Below, one piece after another: positions 54,061 to 64,000 of a DNA stretch of 64,000 nt. The stretch comes from an uncultured Rhodocyclaceae bacterium. GTDB taxonomy: Bacteria; Pseudomonadota; Gammaproteobacteria; Burkholderiales; Rhodocyclaceae. Location of the stretch: contig CAJQTY010000002.1 of assembly GCA_907163075.1 (NCBI GenBank), positions 434,001-498,000 of the forward strand, given 5' to 3'. The translations under genes and the position numbers were made by a program. The notes under the pieces were generated by a model that saw only the letters and a list, made by a program, of their open reading frames with translations, was not told where the DNA came from and did no database searches. Numbering within the stretch: the stretch's first letter is position 1; each line of letters starts with the position of its first letter.

Positions 54061-55977
54061 ATGCCAGTCATTACTCTGCCTGATGGTTCGCAACGTGAAT
54101 TCGCACAGTCCGTCACGGTTGCCGAAGTCGCCCAAAGCATTGGCGCGGGTCTGGCGCGAGCAGCACTGGCTGGCAAGGTCGATGGTCGCCTGGTCGACAC
54201 GTCGTTTCTGATTGAAGCCGATGCCCAGCTCGGGATCATCACCGACAAGGATGCGGAAGGCCTTGAAGTCATTCGCCATTCCACGGCTCACCTTCTCGCT
54301 TATGCGGTAAAGGAGCTTTTTCCCGAGGCGCAGGTGACGATCGGCCCGGTTATCGAAAACGGCTTTTACTACGACTTCGCCTACCGGCGCCCGTTCACGC
54401 CGGAAGACTTGGCCGCGATCGAAAAACGCATGGGCGAACTGGCCAGGCGCGAGATTCCGGTTGCGCGTGAAGTATGGAAACGCGACGACGCCACCGCATT
54501 TTTCAAGTCGATCGGCGAGCATTATAAGGCCGAATTGATTCAGGCCATCCCGGAAGGACAGGAAGTTTCGCTCTATCGCGAAGGCGATTTTGTCGACCTC
54601 TGCCGTGGCCCGCACGTCCCGTCGACGGGCAAGCTCCGGGTATTCAAGTTGATGAAGGTGGCCGGCGCCTATTGGCGCGGTGACCAGAAAAATGAGCAGT
54701 TGCAGCGCATCTACGGCACCGCCTGGGCAAAGAAGGAGGAGCAGGACGCCTATCTGCACATGCTGGAAGAAGCTGAAAAGCGCGACCACCGTCGTCTCGG
54801 ACGCCATCTCGAACTTTTCCACCTGCAGGACGAAGCTCCGGGCATGGTGTTCTGGCATCCCAAGGGCTGGGCGTTGTGGCAGCAGGTCGAGCAGTACATG
54901 CGCCGCGTCTATCAGGAGAACGGCTACCAGGAAGTGAAGTGTCCACAGATCCTTGACCGTACCCTGTGGGAAAAATCCGGTCACTGGGAAAACTTCAAGG
55001 ACAACATGTTCACCACCGAATCGGAAAAGCGCGAATTCGCGATCAAGCCGATGAATTGTCCGGGTCACATCCAGATTTTCAACACCGGGTTGCGCAGCTA
55101 CCGTGACCTGCCGTTGCGCTACGGCGAATTTGGTTCATGCCATCGTAACGAGCCTTCGGGAGCGCTGCACGGCATCATGCGCGTGCGTGGCTTCACGCAG
55201 GACGACGGCCACATTTTTTGCACCGAGGGCCAGATCCAGTCCGAAGTGACCGCTTTCAACGATCTGGTGCGCAAGGTGTATGCCGATTTCGGCTTTCACG
55301 ATATCGTCGTCAAACTGGCCTTGCGCCCGGCCAAGCGCGTCGGTTCCGACGACATCTGGGACAAGGCCGAACTGGCATTGCGCCAGGCATTGAAGGCTTC
55401 CGGCCTGGACTGGGAGGAACTGCCGGGCGAAGGCGCGTTTTACGGTCCCAAGATCGAATTCCACATCCGGGACGCTATTGGCCGCTCCTGGCAGTGCGGA
55501 ACAGTGCAGGTCGACTTCTCGATGCCCCAGCGTCTGCAGGCCGAATTTGTCGGCGAAGACAACACCCGGCACACGCCGGTGATGCTGCATCGTGCCATTC
55601 TCGGCTCGCTCGAACGCTTCATCGGTATTCTCATTGAGAACTGTGCCGGCGCCATGCCGTTGTGGTTATCGCCCTTACAGGTTGTCGTGCTGAACATCTC
55701 GGAAAAGCAATCCGAGTATGCCGAAGCTGTCGCAAAAACGCTACAACGCCATGGTCTGCGCGCCGAGGCCGATTTGCGCAACGAGAAAATTACCTATAAA
55801 ATACGCGAACATAGCTTGAACAAGCTGCCATATCAGGTTGTTGTTGGCGATAAGGAAATGGCAGCGAATCTAGTTGCCGTGCGTACACGCGGTGGTCAGG
55901 ATCTTGGGCAAATGCCGCTCGAGGCTCTGATTAAGCGACTTCTTGACGAAGTCGCGGCGCGAAGTGGCACGGCTTAA
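54061..55977 (+). CDS. thrS: Threonyl-tRNA synthetase
   Basis: A 638-residue class II synthetase charging tRNA-Thr. The TGS domain is at 1-62, then the editing domain with [16 protein letters not shown] (~75-90) and its metal-binding histidine. The catalytic core has motif 2 ([26 protein letters not shown]) and the zinc-binding MNCPGHI. The anticodon-binding domain starts near 535. Start 54061 is the family start; ribosome binding is weak (GGGA). It leads the thrS-infC-rpmI-rplT-pheS-pheT-ihfA block, conserved in beta- and gammaproteobacteria. Confidence 0.97.
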   Translation: MPVITLPDGSQREFAQSVTVAEVAQSIGAGLARAALAGKVDGRLVDTSFLIEADAQLGIITDKDAEGLEVIRHSTAHLLAYAVKELFPEAQVTIGPVIENGFYYDFAYRRPFTPEDLAAIEKRMGELARREIPVAREVWKRDDATAFFKSIGEHYKAELIQAIPEGQEVSLYREGDFVDLCRGPHVPSTGKLRVFKLMKVAGAYWRGDQKNEQLQRIYGTAWAKKEEQDAYLHMLEEAEKRDHRRLGRHLELFHLQDEAPGMVFWHPKGWALWQQVEQYMRRVYQENGYQEVKCPQILDRTLWEKSGHWENFKDNMFTTESEKREFAIKPMNCPGHIQIFNTGLRSYRDLPLRYGEFGSCHRNEPSGALHGIMRVRGFTQDDGHIFCTEGQIQSEVTAFNDLVRKVYADFGFHDIVVKLALRPAKRVGSDDIWDKAELALRQALKASGLDWEELPGEGAFYGPKIEFHIRDAIGRSWQCGTVQVDFSMPQRLQAEFVGEDNTRHTPVMLHRAILGSLERFIGILIENCAGAMPLWLSPLQVVVLNISEKQSEYAEAVAKTLQRHGLRAEADLRNEKITYKIREHSLNKLPYQVVVGDKEMAANLVAVRTRGGQDLGQMPLEALIKRLLDEVAARSGTA

Positions 55978-56003
55978 TTTTTGTCAGGACAAGGAGCGGA
56001 ACC

Positions 56004-56525
56004 ATCGCACTGCAAAAGGCGCAACGCGTTAACGAAGAAATTAACGCACCGGAAATTCGACTGGTAGGTGAAGAAGGTGAGGCGCTCGGGATCATGAGCG
56101 TCCGACAGGCCTTGCAGTTGTCTGAAGAAGCTGGCGTTGATCTGGTTGAGATTGCCCCGATGGCGCAACCTCCCGTATGCCGCATCATGGACTTCGGGAA
56201 ATTCAAGTACCAGGAACAGAAGCGGCAGCATGAGCAGAAACTTAAGCAGAAGCAGGTTCAGGTAAAGGAAGTCAAATTCCGGCCGGGAACGGACGAAAAC
56301 GACTACCAGATCAAGCTGCGCAACATGACACGCTTTTTGCAGGAAGATGACAAGGTCAAAGTCACCTTGCGTTTCCGGGGCCGTGAGATGGCTCACCAGG
56401 AAATCGGCATGCGCCAGATCGAGCGGATCAGGACTGATCTGCAGGATTTCGCTCTGGTCGAGCAGATGCCTAAGATGGAAGGCCGTCAGATGGTGATGAT
56501 TCTGACGCCGAACAAGAAAAAGTAG
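56004..56525 (+). CDS. infC: Translation initiation factor IF-3 (ATC start codon)
   Basis: 173 residues when started at ATC 56004, which follows AAGGAG by 7 nt and gives the canonical N-terminus (I/M)[20 protein letters not shown]. The first in-frame ATG (56094) would delete 30 conserved residues. Non-AUG starts at infC are conserved because IF-3 itself rejects them, giving negative autoregulation. The linker ([19 protein letters not shown]) and C-terminal domain ([16 protein letters not shown]) are complete. IF-3 keeps subunits apart and proofreads initiation. Confidence 0.95.
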   Translation: MALQKAQRVNEEINAPEIRLVGEEGEALGIMSVRQALQLSEEAGVDLVEIAPMAQPPVCRIMDFGKFKYQEQKRQHEQKLKQKQVQVKEVKFRPGTDENDYQIKLRNMTRFLQEDDKVKVTLRFRGREMAHQEIGMRQIERIRTDLQDFALVEQMPKMEGRQMVMILTPNKKK

Positions 56526-56542
56526 TTGCTGCACCCACAAGT

Positions 56543-56578
56543 GGTGTCAGGTAAAAAGCACTCCCGCCGGGAGACACC
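56543..56578 (+). promoter_or_regulatory. Structured rpmI leader, candidate L20-responsive element
   Basis: GGTGTC (56543-56548) pairs with GACACC (56573-56578) around an inner hairpin CTCCC-GCC-GGGAG (56561-56573; one base is shared). In E. coli, ribosomal protein L20 represses rpmI-rplT through a structured leader upstream of rpmI. The position fits that role here, but the E. coli pseudoknot was not traced in this sequence. Confidence 0.35.
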
Positions 56579-56608
56579 TGCTGCCATGATTATAAATAGG
56601 AGCATTCA

Positions 56609-56806
56609 ATGCCCAAAATGAAGACCAAGAGTGGCGCCAAAAAGCGCTTCAAGGTCAGTGCCAGTGGCCGTATCAAGCGCGGACAAGCGTTCAAGCGCCA
56701 CATCCTGACCAAGAAGACCACCAAGTCCAAGCGCCAGTTGCGCGGCATGACCGGAGTGCATGACTCCGACAAGGCCATGGTTCGCGCCATGATGCCTTAC
56801 GCTTAA
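56609..56806 (+). CDS. rpmI: Ribosomal protein bL35
   Basis: 65 residues, [24 protein letters not shown], the canonical N-terminus of bL35, with [18 protein letters not shown] in the middle. It is a basic protein of the large subunit. TAGGAG lies 6 nt upstream of the ATG. It lies between infC and rplT in the conserved operon. Confidence 0.97.
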   Translation: MPKMKTKSGAKKRFKVSASGRIKRGQAFKRHILTKKTTKSKRQLRGMTGVHDSDKAMVRAMMPYA

Positions 56807-56817
56807 GGAGATTAAAG

Positions 56818-57177
56818 ATGCCCCGAGTTAAACGTGGTGTAACGGCGCGCGCGCGCCACAAGAAAATTATCGCACTGGCCAAGGGCTACCGCGGTCGGCG
56901 TAAGAGCGTATACCGCATCGCCAAACAGGCGGTAATGAAGGCTGGACAATACGCCTATCGTGATCGCCGGCAAAGGAAGCGTCAGTTCCGTGCGCTGTGG
57001 ATTGCGCGTATCAACGCGGCTGCCCGTGAAGCCGGCCTTAAATACAGCACTTTCATGAACGGCCTCAAGAAGGCACGGATCGAAGTTGACCGCAAGGTTC
57101 TGGCTGACCTGGCCGTTTTCGACAAGCCGGCATTTGCTGCTCTGGCCGTTCAGGCCAAAGCCCAGCTCGGCGCCTGA
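56818..57177 (+). CDS. rplT: Ribosomal protein bL20
   Basis: 119 residues, [33 protein letters not shown], typical of bL20, which binds 23S rRNA early in large-subunit assembly and represses its own operon. The length matches the family (117-120). AAGGAG precedes by 8 nt. A clear terminator/attenuator follows before pheS. Confidence 0.97.
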   Translation: MPRVKRGVTARARHKKIIALAKGYRGRRKSVYRIAKQAVMKAGQYAYRDRRQRKRQFRALWIARINAAAREAGLKYSTFMNGLKKARIEVDRKVLADLAVFDKPAFAALAVQAKAQLGA

Positions 57178-57190
57178 TAGAACGAGTGTC

Positions 57191-57220
57191 AAAAAAGGAG
57201 GCTCGTGCCTCCTTTTTTTT
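57191..57220 (+). terminator. Rho-independent terminator/attenuator between rplT and pheS
   Basis: AAAAAAGGAGGC pairs with GCCTCCTTTTTT around TCGT, followed by further T. It is the best intrinsic terminator in the window. As pheS begins only 20 nt later with no separate promoter visible, partial read-through must feed pheST. E. coli has an attenuator with leader peptide (pheM) at this place; no convincing leader peptide is present here. Confidence 0.9.
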
Positions 57221-57234
57221 CGGTGAAGTGTTAA

Positions 57235-58287
<1,053 letters not shown>

Positions 58288-58297
58288 TTGATCACCC

Positions 58298-60673
58298 ATG
58301 AAATTTTCTGAATCCTGGCTACGCAACTTTGTTAACCCGACTCTTTCGGGCGACGCCTTCTCGCACCTGTTGACCATGTCCGGACTCGAAGTCGAAGAAG
58401 AGGAGCGCGTGGCGCCCTTGTTCGACAATGTCGTCGTCGCGCATGTACTGGAGGTCAATAGGCATCCGGATGCCGATCGACTGAACATATGCCACGTCGA
58501 CATCGGCAATGGTAGCCAGCAACAAATCGTCTGCGGAGCGCCAAATGTCGCCCCTGGTCTCAAGGTGCCTTGCGCCCTGCCCGGTGCGAATCTGCCCGGC
58601 GACTTCAAGATCAAGATCGCCAAGGTACGCGGCGTCGAGTCCGCAGGCATGCTCTGCTCGGCCAAGGAACTCGGCATCGCCGAAGACGCCTCCGGTTTAC
58701 TCGTGCTACCCGCCGACGCGCCGGTTGGAGCGGACATCCGCGCCTATCTTGATCTCGACGATCGCCTGCTGACGCTCAAGCTCACGCCAAACCGCGCCGA
58801 CTGCCTATCGCTGACCGGCGTTGCGCGCGAAGTTTCGGCCTTGACCGGAACCCCGGCCACCTACCCTGAAATTGTCGAAGCGCCCGTTGGCATCCCGGCC
58901 AAACGCGCGATCGTTCTCGATGCCCCCGAGGCCTGCCCACTCTACTGCGGCCGCGTCGTGTCGGGTGTCGACGGCCGCGCGGCAACACCGGACTGGATGA
59001 AACGGCGCCTGGAGCGAAGTGGTATCCGTGCGATCTCGGCCCTGGTCGATATCACCAACTACGTGATGCTCGAACTAGGTCAGCCACTGCACGCGTTCGA
59101 TAATACCAAGCTCGACGGCGCCATCCACGCCCGCCTGGCGCGGGCCGGTGAAAAAATCCTGCTGCTCAACGAGCAGACGCTGGAACTGCAGGACGATGTC
59201 CTGCTCATCGCCGACGACAGGCATCCCGTGGCCATGGCCGGGATCATGGGCGGCGAAGACAGCGGAATAACGCTTGATACGACGGAAATGTTCCTTGAAG
59301 CGGCGTTCTTTGCGCCACAGGCGATTGCCGGTCGCGCCCGCCGCTACGGTTTTGTGTCGGATGCATCGCACCGTTTTGAGCGCGGTGTGGATTTTGGCGG
59401 AACGCGCCGTGCGCTCGAGCGCGCGACCCAGCTTATCCTGGCGATCTGCGGCGGTCAGGCCGGCCCCGCGTGCGAAGCCCAAGCCACCCTGCCGCAACGG
59501 CAGCCCGTTTGCCTTCGGATGGCGCGCCTTGCCAAAGTCCTGGGTGTTTCCTTTTCCGCCGAGCAGATCGGCGAACTGTTTGCCCGCCTCGATCTGACAT
59601 TCAAGCGCGAGGACGACAATTTCATCGTCACGCCCCCCAGTTATCGCTTCGATATCGAGATTGAAGAAGATCTGATCGAAGAAATCGTTCGCCTGCACGG
59701 TTACGACAATATTCCGTCTCGCGCCCCGCGCGCAACGCTGTCGATGCTTGCGCAAACCGAGGCGGCACGGCCCGTGAGCCGGATTCGCCACATTCTTGCT
59801 GATCGCGGTTTCCAGGAAGTCGTTAACTTCGCCTTCGTCGAGGAAAGTTGGGAGACGGATTTTTCGGCAAACACCGCCCAAATCCGCTTGGCCAACCCAA
59901 TCGCCAGCCAGATGAGTGTAATGCGCTCATCGCTGGTCGGTGGCCTGGTTGCCAACGTCGTGACCAATCTCAAGCGCAAGCAGAGTCGCGTTCGCGTTTT
60001 TGAGACCGGCCGCTGCTTTTTCCGTGACACGCAGGGTACCCCGGTCAAAGGTTTCCGTCAGCCCTGGAAGCTTGCCGGCCTGGCCTATGGCAGCGCCCTC
60101 CCCGAGCAATGGGGATGCGCCTCGCGCAATGTCGATTTCTTCGACCTCAAGGGCGAAGTCGAACTGCTTCTCGCGCCTGCCGTGGCTTGCTTCGAGAGAA
60201 CCGCCCACCCGGCCCTGCATCCCGGTCGCAGCGCACGCGTAAGCGTCGATGGAAATGCGATTGGTTTTATCGGAGAACTGCATCCGCAATGGCTTCAAAA
60301 GTACGATCTTCCGCTCGCGCCGGTTGTCTTCGAGCTTGATCTGGACGCCCTTAAACTTGCTAGATTGCCAAAGTATTCGGAAGTCTCTCGTCAGCCACCG
60401 GCCGTTCGCGATCTGGCCATCGTGGTCGATCATAAACTCGAATTGCAGCAACTCCTCGACGGTATATCGGCCAACCAACCGGCCATCGTTCGGGATGTTC
60501 TATTGTTCGATGTGTACTCAGGCAAGGGGATAGCGCCAGGGGAAAAAAGTCTTGCCTTACGCATAGTTATGCAAGATACTCAAAGGACTTTGCACGACGC
60601 GGAAGTTGATGCCGCAGTGCAAAAACTAATCAACTATTTGCAGCAGGCCTTCGCGGCACAGCTTCGCGTCTGA
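58298..60673 (+). CDS. pheT: Phenylalanyl-tRNA synthetase beta subunit
   Basis: A 791-residue subunit, full length for the bacterial family. It starts [14 protein letters not shown]. The EMAP/OB tRNA-binding domain is at ~40-150, B3/B4 editing domain ~210-400 ([22 protein letters not shown]), B5 ~405-480, catalytic-like core to ~690, and the FDX anticodon-binding domain at ~695-791 ([15 protein letters not shown]...[21 protein letters not shown]). It removes mischarged Tyr and binds tRNA-Phe. Confidence 0.97.
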   Translation: MKFSESWLRNFVNPTLSGDAFSHLLTMSGLEVEEEERVAPLFDNVVVAHVLEVNRHPDADRLNICHVDIGNGSQQQIVCGAPNVAPGLKVPCALPGANLPGDFKIKIAKVRGVESAGMLCSAKELGIAEDASGLLVLPADAPVGADIRAYLDLDDRLLTLKLTPNRADCLSLTGVAREVSALTGTPATYPEIVEAPVGIPAKRAIVLDAPEACPLYCGRVVSGVDGRAATPDWMKRRLERSGIRAISALVDITNYVMLELGQPLHAFDNTKLDGAIHARLARAGEKILLLNEQTLELQDDVLLIADDRHPVAMAGIMGGEDSGITLDTTEMFLEAAFFAPQAIAGRARRYGFVSDASHRFERGVDFGGTRRALERATQLILAICGGQAGPACEAQATLPQRQPVCLRMARLAKVLGVSFSAEQIGELFARLDLTFKREDDNFIVTPPSYRFDIEIEEDLIEEIVRLHGYDNIPSRAPRATLSMLAQTEAARPVSRIRHILADRGFQEVVNFAFVEESWETDFSANTAQIRLANPIASQMSVMRSSLVGGLVANVVTNLKRKQSRVRVFETGRCFFRDTQGTPVKGFRQPWKLAGLAYGSALPEQWGCASRNVDFFDLKGEVELLLAPAVACFERTAHPALHPGRSARVSVDGNAIGFIGELHPQWLQKYDLPLAPVVFELDLDALKLARLPKYSEVSRQPPAVRDLAIVVDHKLELQQLLDGISANQPAIVRDVLLFDVYSGKGIAPGEKSLALRIVMQDTQRTLHDAEVDAAVQKLINYLQQAFAAQLRV

Positions 60674-60684
60674 CAGGAAAAGAC

Positions 60685-60987
60685 ATGACGCTTACCAAAG
60701 CAGAACTCGCAGATTTGCTGTTTGAAAGAGTGGGCCTCAACAAACGCGAGGCCAAGGATATGGTCGAAGCCTTCTTCGAAGAGATTCGCAACGCACTTGA
60801 AATCGGTGACGGTGTGAAGCTCTCGGGATTCGGCAACTTTCAGTTGCGCGACAAGCCGCAGCGCCCCGGGCGTAATCCGAAAACCGGCGAGGAAATTCCG
60901 ATCACGGCACGTCGCGTCGTAACTTTCCATGCCAGCCAAAAGCTGAAGGGCGAAGTGGAGCTCACCTACGATGGAACAGAATCTTAA
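60685..60987 (+). CDS. ihfA: Integration host factor alpha subunit
   Basis: A 100-residue HU/IHF-family DNA-bending protein: [34 protein letters not shown], then [44 protein letters not shown], where the RNPKTGE loop carries the intercalating Pro. It is the IHF-alpha type by position after pheT. It dimerises with IHF-beta to shape promoters and recombination sites. AGGAAA precedes the ATG. The 3' end overlaps the merR-like gene by 17 nt. Confidence 0.96.
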   Translation: MTLTKAELADLLFERVGLNKREAKDMVEAFFEEIRNALEIGDGVKLSGFGNFQLRDKPQRPGRNPKTGEEIPITARRVVTFHASQKLKGEVELTYDGTES

Positions 60988-61330
60988 GGATAACAGCAAG
61001 GAACCTTTGCCGCCCATACCGGCAAAGCGTTACTTCACCATTGGCGAGGTCAGCGAGCTTTGTGGTGTGAAGCCGCATGTCCTACGTTATTGGGAGCAGG
61101 AATTCACCCAGCTCAAGCCCGTCAAGCGGCGCGGTAACCGCCGCTATTATCAGCATCATGAAGTGCTACTGGTACGCCGCATCCGCGAGTTGCTCTACAG
61201 CCAGGGCTTCACGATCAGTGGCGCGCGCAATCGTCTTGACGAGTCGATTGAGGATCAAAGTCCATCCAATTTGACGCCTGAAATCCTTCGTGGAGAGCTA
61301 CTGAAAATCGCAGAATTGCTACGAACCTGA
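60971..61330 (+). CDS. MerR family regulator (ihfA-linked)
   Basis: A 119-residue MerR-type protein. The winged-helix is [65 protein letters not shown] (residues ~19-80; cited as the family core). The C-terminal effector region is short and has no metal-binding cysteines, as in the MlrA/CarA-like small members found after ihfA in many beta- and gammaproteobacteria. Target unknown. It overlaps ihfA, so it is co-translated with it. Confidence 0.9.
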   Translation: MEQNLKDNSKEPLPPIPAKRYFTIGEVSELCGVKPHVLRYWEQEFTQLKPVKRRGNRRYYQHHEVLLVRRIRELLYSQGFTISGARNRLDESIEDQSPSNLTPEILRGELLKIAELLRT

Positions 61331-61352
61331 GTCAAGCCAGCGATTTATAGAC

Positions 61353-61358
61353 TATAAT
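61353..61358 (+). promoter_or_regulatory. -10 element of tRNA-Pro
   Basis: A perfect TATAAT, 10 nt before the mature tRNA 5' end. That puts transcription start almost at the tRNA. The -35 region (about 61330-61335, AGTCAA) is weak. Confidence 0.6.
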
Positions 61359-61367
61359 GCGACCCAG

Positions 61368-61445
<78 letters not shown>

Positions 61446-61462
61446 ATAGAATCAAGCATTTA

Positions 61463-61482
61463 GGCCAATCTTTGAATTGGCC
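61463..61482 (+). terminator. Hairpin downstream of tRNA-Pro
   Basis: GGCCAAT (61463-61469) pairs perfectly with ATTGGCC (61476-61482) around CTTTGA, 17 nt after the tRNA. No T-run follows. It probably ends the tRNA-Pro transcript. The remaining ~220 bp to the MBOAT gene is relatively AT-rich and shows no gene. Confidence 0.5.
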
Positions 61483-61704
61483 GTCCATGTTGGCGAATAA
61501 CCCTTAGCGGATTCAATTGCTAGAGAATTTTTGGAATGATCTTCCAGATTTCCAGGCTACTCGCTTACATCTCGGAGCGGGAATGCAGTAACCCTTCTGA
61601 GCGTTAGTTTCCACAGCGGCAACGCGGTAGCCATTGCACCGCCCTAAAATTCAGTTTGTGGGCAAGCATTACTCTCCGAAGATTCTGCATAGGTAGTTAT
61701 TTTT

Positions 61705-63249
61705 ATGCTATTTAACTCCTACTCGTTCCTGCTCGCGTACCTACCGGTAACGCTCCTCGGATTCTTCCTGGTTGGTCGCTTCGGCAAGGCCGCCGGCGCT
61801 GCTTGGCTGAGTGCCTGCTCCCTGTTTTTCTATGCCTGGTGGGATTACCGTTACGTGATTCTGCTGCTTGCTTCCATCTGCATTAACTATTTTATTGGCG
61901 GTTACATAGCCCGGCGATCGGCCACTGCACATGGTCGCCGAGCGCTAGGCATTGCCGTTGCTGGTAACTTGGTATTGCTCGGTTATTACAAATACGCGGA
62001 TTTCTTCCTCTCAAGTGCCAACGCCATTCTGGGCACCAACTGGCCGATACTTGGAATTATCCTGCCGATCGGGATTTCCTTCTTTACCTTTACCCAGATC
62101 GCCTTTCTTGCTGACGCCTACGCCGGCAAGGTCACCGAATACCGTTTCATCTACTATGTGTTGTTCGTCACCTATTTCCCTCACCTAATTGCGGGCCCGG
62201 TATTGCACCACAAAGAGATGATGCCGCAATTTGACGAGGATTGTAATTATCGCCCGGATGCGGCGAACTTCGCTGTCGGCCTCACTATCTTTGCCATTGG
62301 CTTGGCCAAGAAAGTGCTGATCGCCGACAATCTTGCCATTTACGCTGCCCCTGTCTTTTCTCCCGAGGCCACCGCACCGACATTCTTTATCGCCTGGGGG
62401 GGTATATTGGCTTACACCTTTCAACTTTACTTTGACTTCTCAGGCTACTCGGACATGGCCATCGGCCTGTCCAGGCTGTTCGGGGTACGTCTGCCGCTCA
62501 ACTTCAACTCGCCCTACAAAGCCCGCAATATCGCCGATTTCTGGCGCCGTTGGCACATGACCTTGTCGCGCTTTCTGCGCGACTACCTTTACATCCCGCT
62601 TGGCGGAAATCGCCACGGCACATTTCGACGCCAGATCAATCTCATGACGACCATGGTGCTTGGCGGCCTATAGCACGGCGCCGGCTGGAACTTCGTCATA
62701 TGGGGCGCGCTCCACGGTGGCTTCCTGGCAATAAACCAGCTTTGGCAAAATTTTTCTCAGCGGTTTTCGCTCAAGTTGCCACCGCGCCTTGGCGGCTTTC
62801 TTGGGTCCGCCCTAACCTTCCTTTGTGTCGCCTTTGCCTGGGTGTATTTCCGCGCTCCCGACCTCTCTACGGCAAATCGTCTCCTCATCGGCATGCTTGG
62901 CGGTTGGGGAGCTGCACTGCCTGAGACCGTCCTGGCACATCTCGGCCCCTTCAAATCGCTATTTGAAGCACTCGGTATCGGCGGTTATCTGGGCGGGGGC
63001 GCGAACTTTATTGAAACCTGGAGCTGCGTTGCAATCGGCGCGCTGATCGCATTCCTTGCCCCCAACACTCAAGAAATCATGGGGAACTTTGAGCCTGCGT
63101 TGCCCGAAGAGGGACGCACTCGGCTTCGTAGCGCAACGTGCCTCGCCTGGAAGCCCCAGAGGCGCGATGCCGTAGCCATGGGACTATTGTTTGCACTTGG
63201 TGTACTTGCTCTCAGCCGTCCGACGGAATTTCTTTATTTCCAATTCTGA
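61705..63249 (+). pseudogene. MBOAT O-acyltransferase (AlgI-like) interrupted by an amber codon
   Basis: The frame is open from ATG 61705 to a TAG at 62671-62673, then continues in the same frame to TGA 63247-63249, 514 sense codons in all. The protein is a multi-helix MBOAT of the AlgI/DltB type (YSFLLAYLPVTLLGFF, FFTFTQIAFLADAY, YFPHLIAGPVLHHKEMMPQF, YFDFSGYSDMAIGLSRLFG, NIADFWRRWHMTLSRFLRDYLYIPLGGN). The TAG replaces the Trp of the catalytic GGLWHGAGWN motif (TGG to TAG). Everything after is intact, so the lesion is very recent, an assembly error, or suppressed. Such enzymes acetylate exported polysaccharides. Confidence 0.85.
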
Positions 63250-64000
63250 TGAACACGTCACGATCGCCTCACCCTTGGGCAGTTTACCTGCGATGGATGG
63301 CTACGACGCTCATTGTCGTAGTCGCCACCGTGGGTCTATTCAACGTCTTCATTGACCCACTTGGCGTATTCGCTTCGCCCCGAGTTAGCTCACTCAATGC
63401 CATTAAGCCGCATCTGGATCACCACCGCGAACTTACCCGCTATCAGGAGGCGCTCCGCCTGTGCCCCGATAGCGGTATCTTTGGCAACTCACGCGCTGAA
63501 ATCGGCTTTGATCCGGAAAATCCCGCGTTTGAGGCGCATGGGATGTCAAGCTTCAACCACGCCATTCCGGGCGTTGGGGCGAGCACCACTTACCGTCAGA
63601 TCATCTGGCTTCAAGCCGCGAATTGCCTGCCGAAGACTGCCTTTCTGGGCGTTGAGTACTTCGACTTTCTCGGCGGAGATATACCGCACTCACTGCCCAC
63701 GCTACAAACCGACCCCGCTCCAAAACGGGACAGCCGGTTTTTTGCTGAGTCCGTCTTTTCGATTACCGGCTTGCGCGACTCCTTTACAACGCTTCTCCTA
63801 CAACAATCGCGTTATCCCGCCACCTCCACCGAACGCGGATTCAACCCACTCTTCAACTACATTCCGGAAGTTGCGCAAAATGGTCACTACGCATTGTTTC
63901 GCCAACGCGCGGAAGAAAATATTCGCAACTGGACACGTAAGCCCTTGCGTCTGCGGCCACAAGAAGGAGGGGTTTCTGAAGATGAGGTCATGCTCGATGC
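63249..64000 (+). CDS. AlgJ/SGNH-like membrane-anchored protein (3' end beyond window)
   Basis: ATG 63249 overlaps the MBOAT stop (TGATG), and the frame is open to the window end (~250 residues). One N-terminal anchor (TTLIVVVATVGLFNVFIDPLG) exports the rest. CPDSGIFGNSRAEIGFDPENP resembles the block-I motif (G[ST]SR) of AlgJ/AlgX/DltD-like SGNH proteins that work with MBOAT acyltransferases. A matching GxxxSTTY segment (PGVGASTTYRQII) follows. The likely role is transfer of acetyl groups to an exopolysaccharide or cell-wall polymer. Family assignment is tentative. Confidence 0.7.
   Translation, partial: MNTSRSPHPWAVYLRWMATTLIVVVATVGLFNVFIDPLGVFASPRVSSLNAIKPHLDHHRELTRYQEALRLCPDSGIFGNSRAEIGFDPENPAFEAHGMSSFNHAIPGVGASTTYRQIIWLQAANCLPKTAFLGVEYFDFLGGDIPHSLPTLQTDPAPKRDSRFFAESVFSITGLRDSFTTLLLQQSRYPATSTERGFNPLFNYIPEVAQNGHYALFRQRAEENIRNWTRKPLRLRPQEGGVSEDEVMLD

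Overview
The window is about 64 kb of GC-rich chromosomal DNA. It most likely comes from a betaproteobacterium of the Rhodocyclales (Azonexus/Dechloromonas/Accumulibacter/Propionivibrio-like). This rests on the block tRNA-Val, thrS, infC, rpmI, rplT, pheS, pheT, ihfA, merR-like, tRNA-Pro, on the mltG-tmk-holB-pilZ-tatD block, and on the density of two-component, chemotaxis and cyclic-di-GMP genes. The assignment is an inference from gene order and protein character; no search was run.

Layout. 0-4.4 kb (minus): a housekeeping operon mltG, tmk, holB, pilZ, tatD and a truncated ankyrin-repeat gene. 4.6-8 kb (plus): ygfZ, an NRDE protein and a DctA/GltP-type symporter. 8.1-11.1 kb (minus): a LuxR-type regulator and a kinase with a periplasmic solute-binding sensor. 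11.2-12.9 kb: L,D-transpeptidase, tadA and an XRE-type protein. 12.9-20.6 kb (minus): an unusual tightly packed operon with an HD-GYP response regulator, a TolC-like protein, three tandem PhnD-like periplasmic proteins and a sensor kinase. A GGDEF remnant lies just upstream of it. 21-26.9 kb (plus): a two-RCK potassium channel, a zinc/manganese-type ABC transporter with a 47-codon membrane gene in front of it, and an NhaD/ArsB-like transporter.

27.8-45.7 kb (plus): a large non-canonical chemotaxis island with hpt-like, decayed REC, cheD, cheR, a second cheD, cheB, HDOD, cheY, MCP, STAS, cheA, MCP and cheW, followed by an HD-GYP regulator and a 1407-residue hybrid kinase. CheA carries two 24-residue repeats resembling the c-di-GMP-binding MshEN motif. 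45.7-51.3 kb: a FixJ-type regulator, an OmpR/EnvZ-type pair whose sensor has a Gly-Met hexamer repeat, a permease plus CxxC mini-thioredoxin between two ~153-bp direct repeats, an ABC-ATPase fossil, and a Gly/Met-rich secreted protein. A 49-bp composite element with RstA-like boxes (TACA-N4-GT-TACA) occurs both upstream of the OmpR/EnvZ-type pair and upstream of the secreted protein, suggesting a small regulon. 51.6-53.5 kb: cysE and cysK. 53.9-61.4 kb: the translation block, including infC with an ATC start. 61.7-64 kb: an envelope acyltransferase locus whose MBOAT gene is broken by an amber codon inside its catalytic motif.

Overall the window joins housekeeping genes to a dense signalling region in which chemotaxis-like phosphorelay, c-di-GMP turnover (two HD-GYP enzymes, no intact GGDEF gene seen) and periplasmic solute sensing probably interact. 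The best candidates for something undescribed are the PhnD-triplet/TolC/kinase/HD-GYP operon, the MshEN-like insertion in CheA, and the shared regulatory module.
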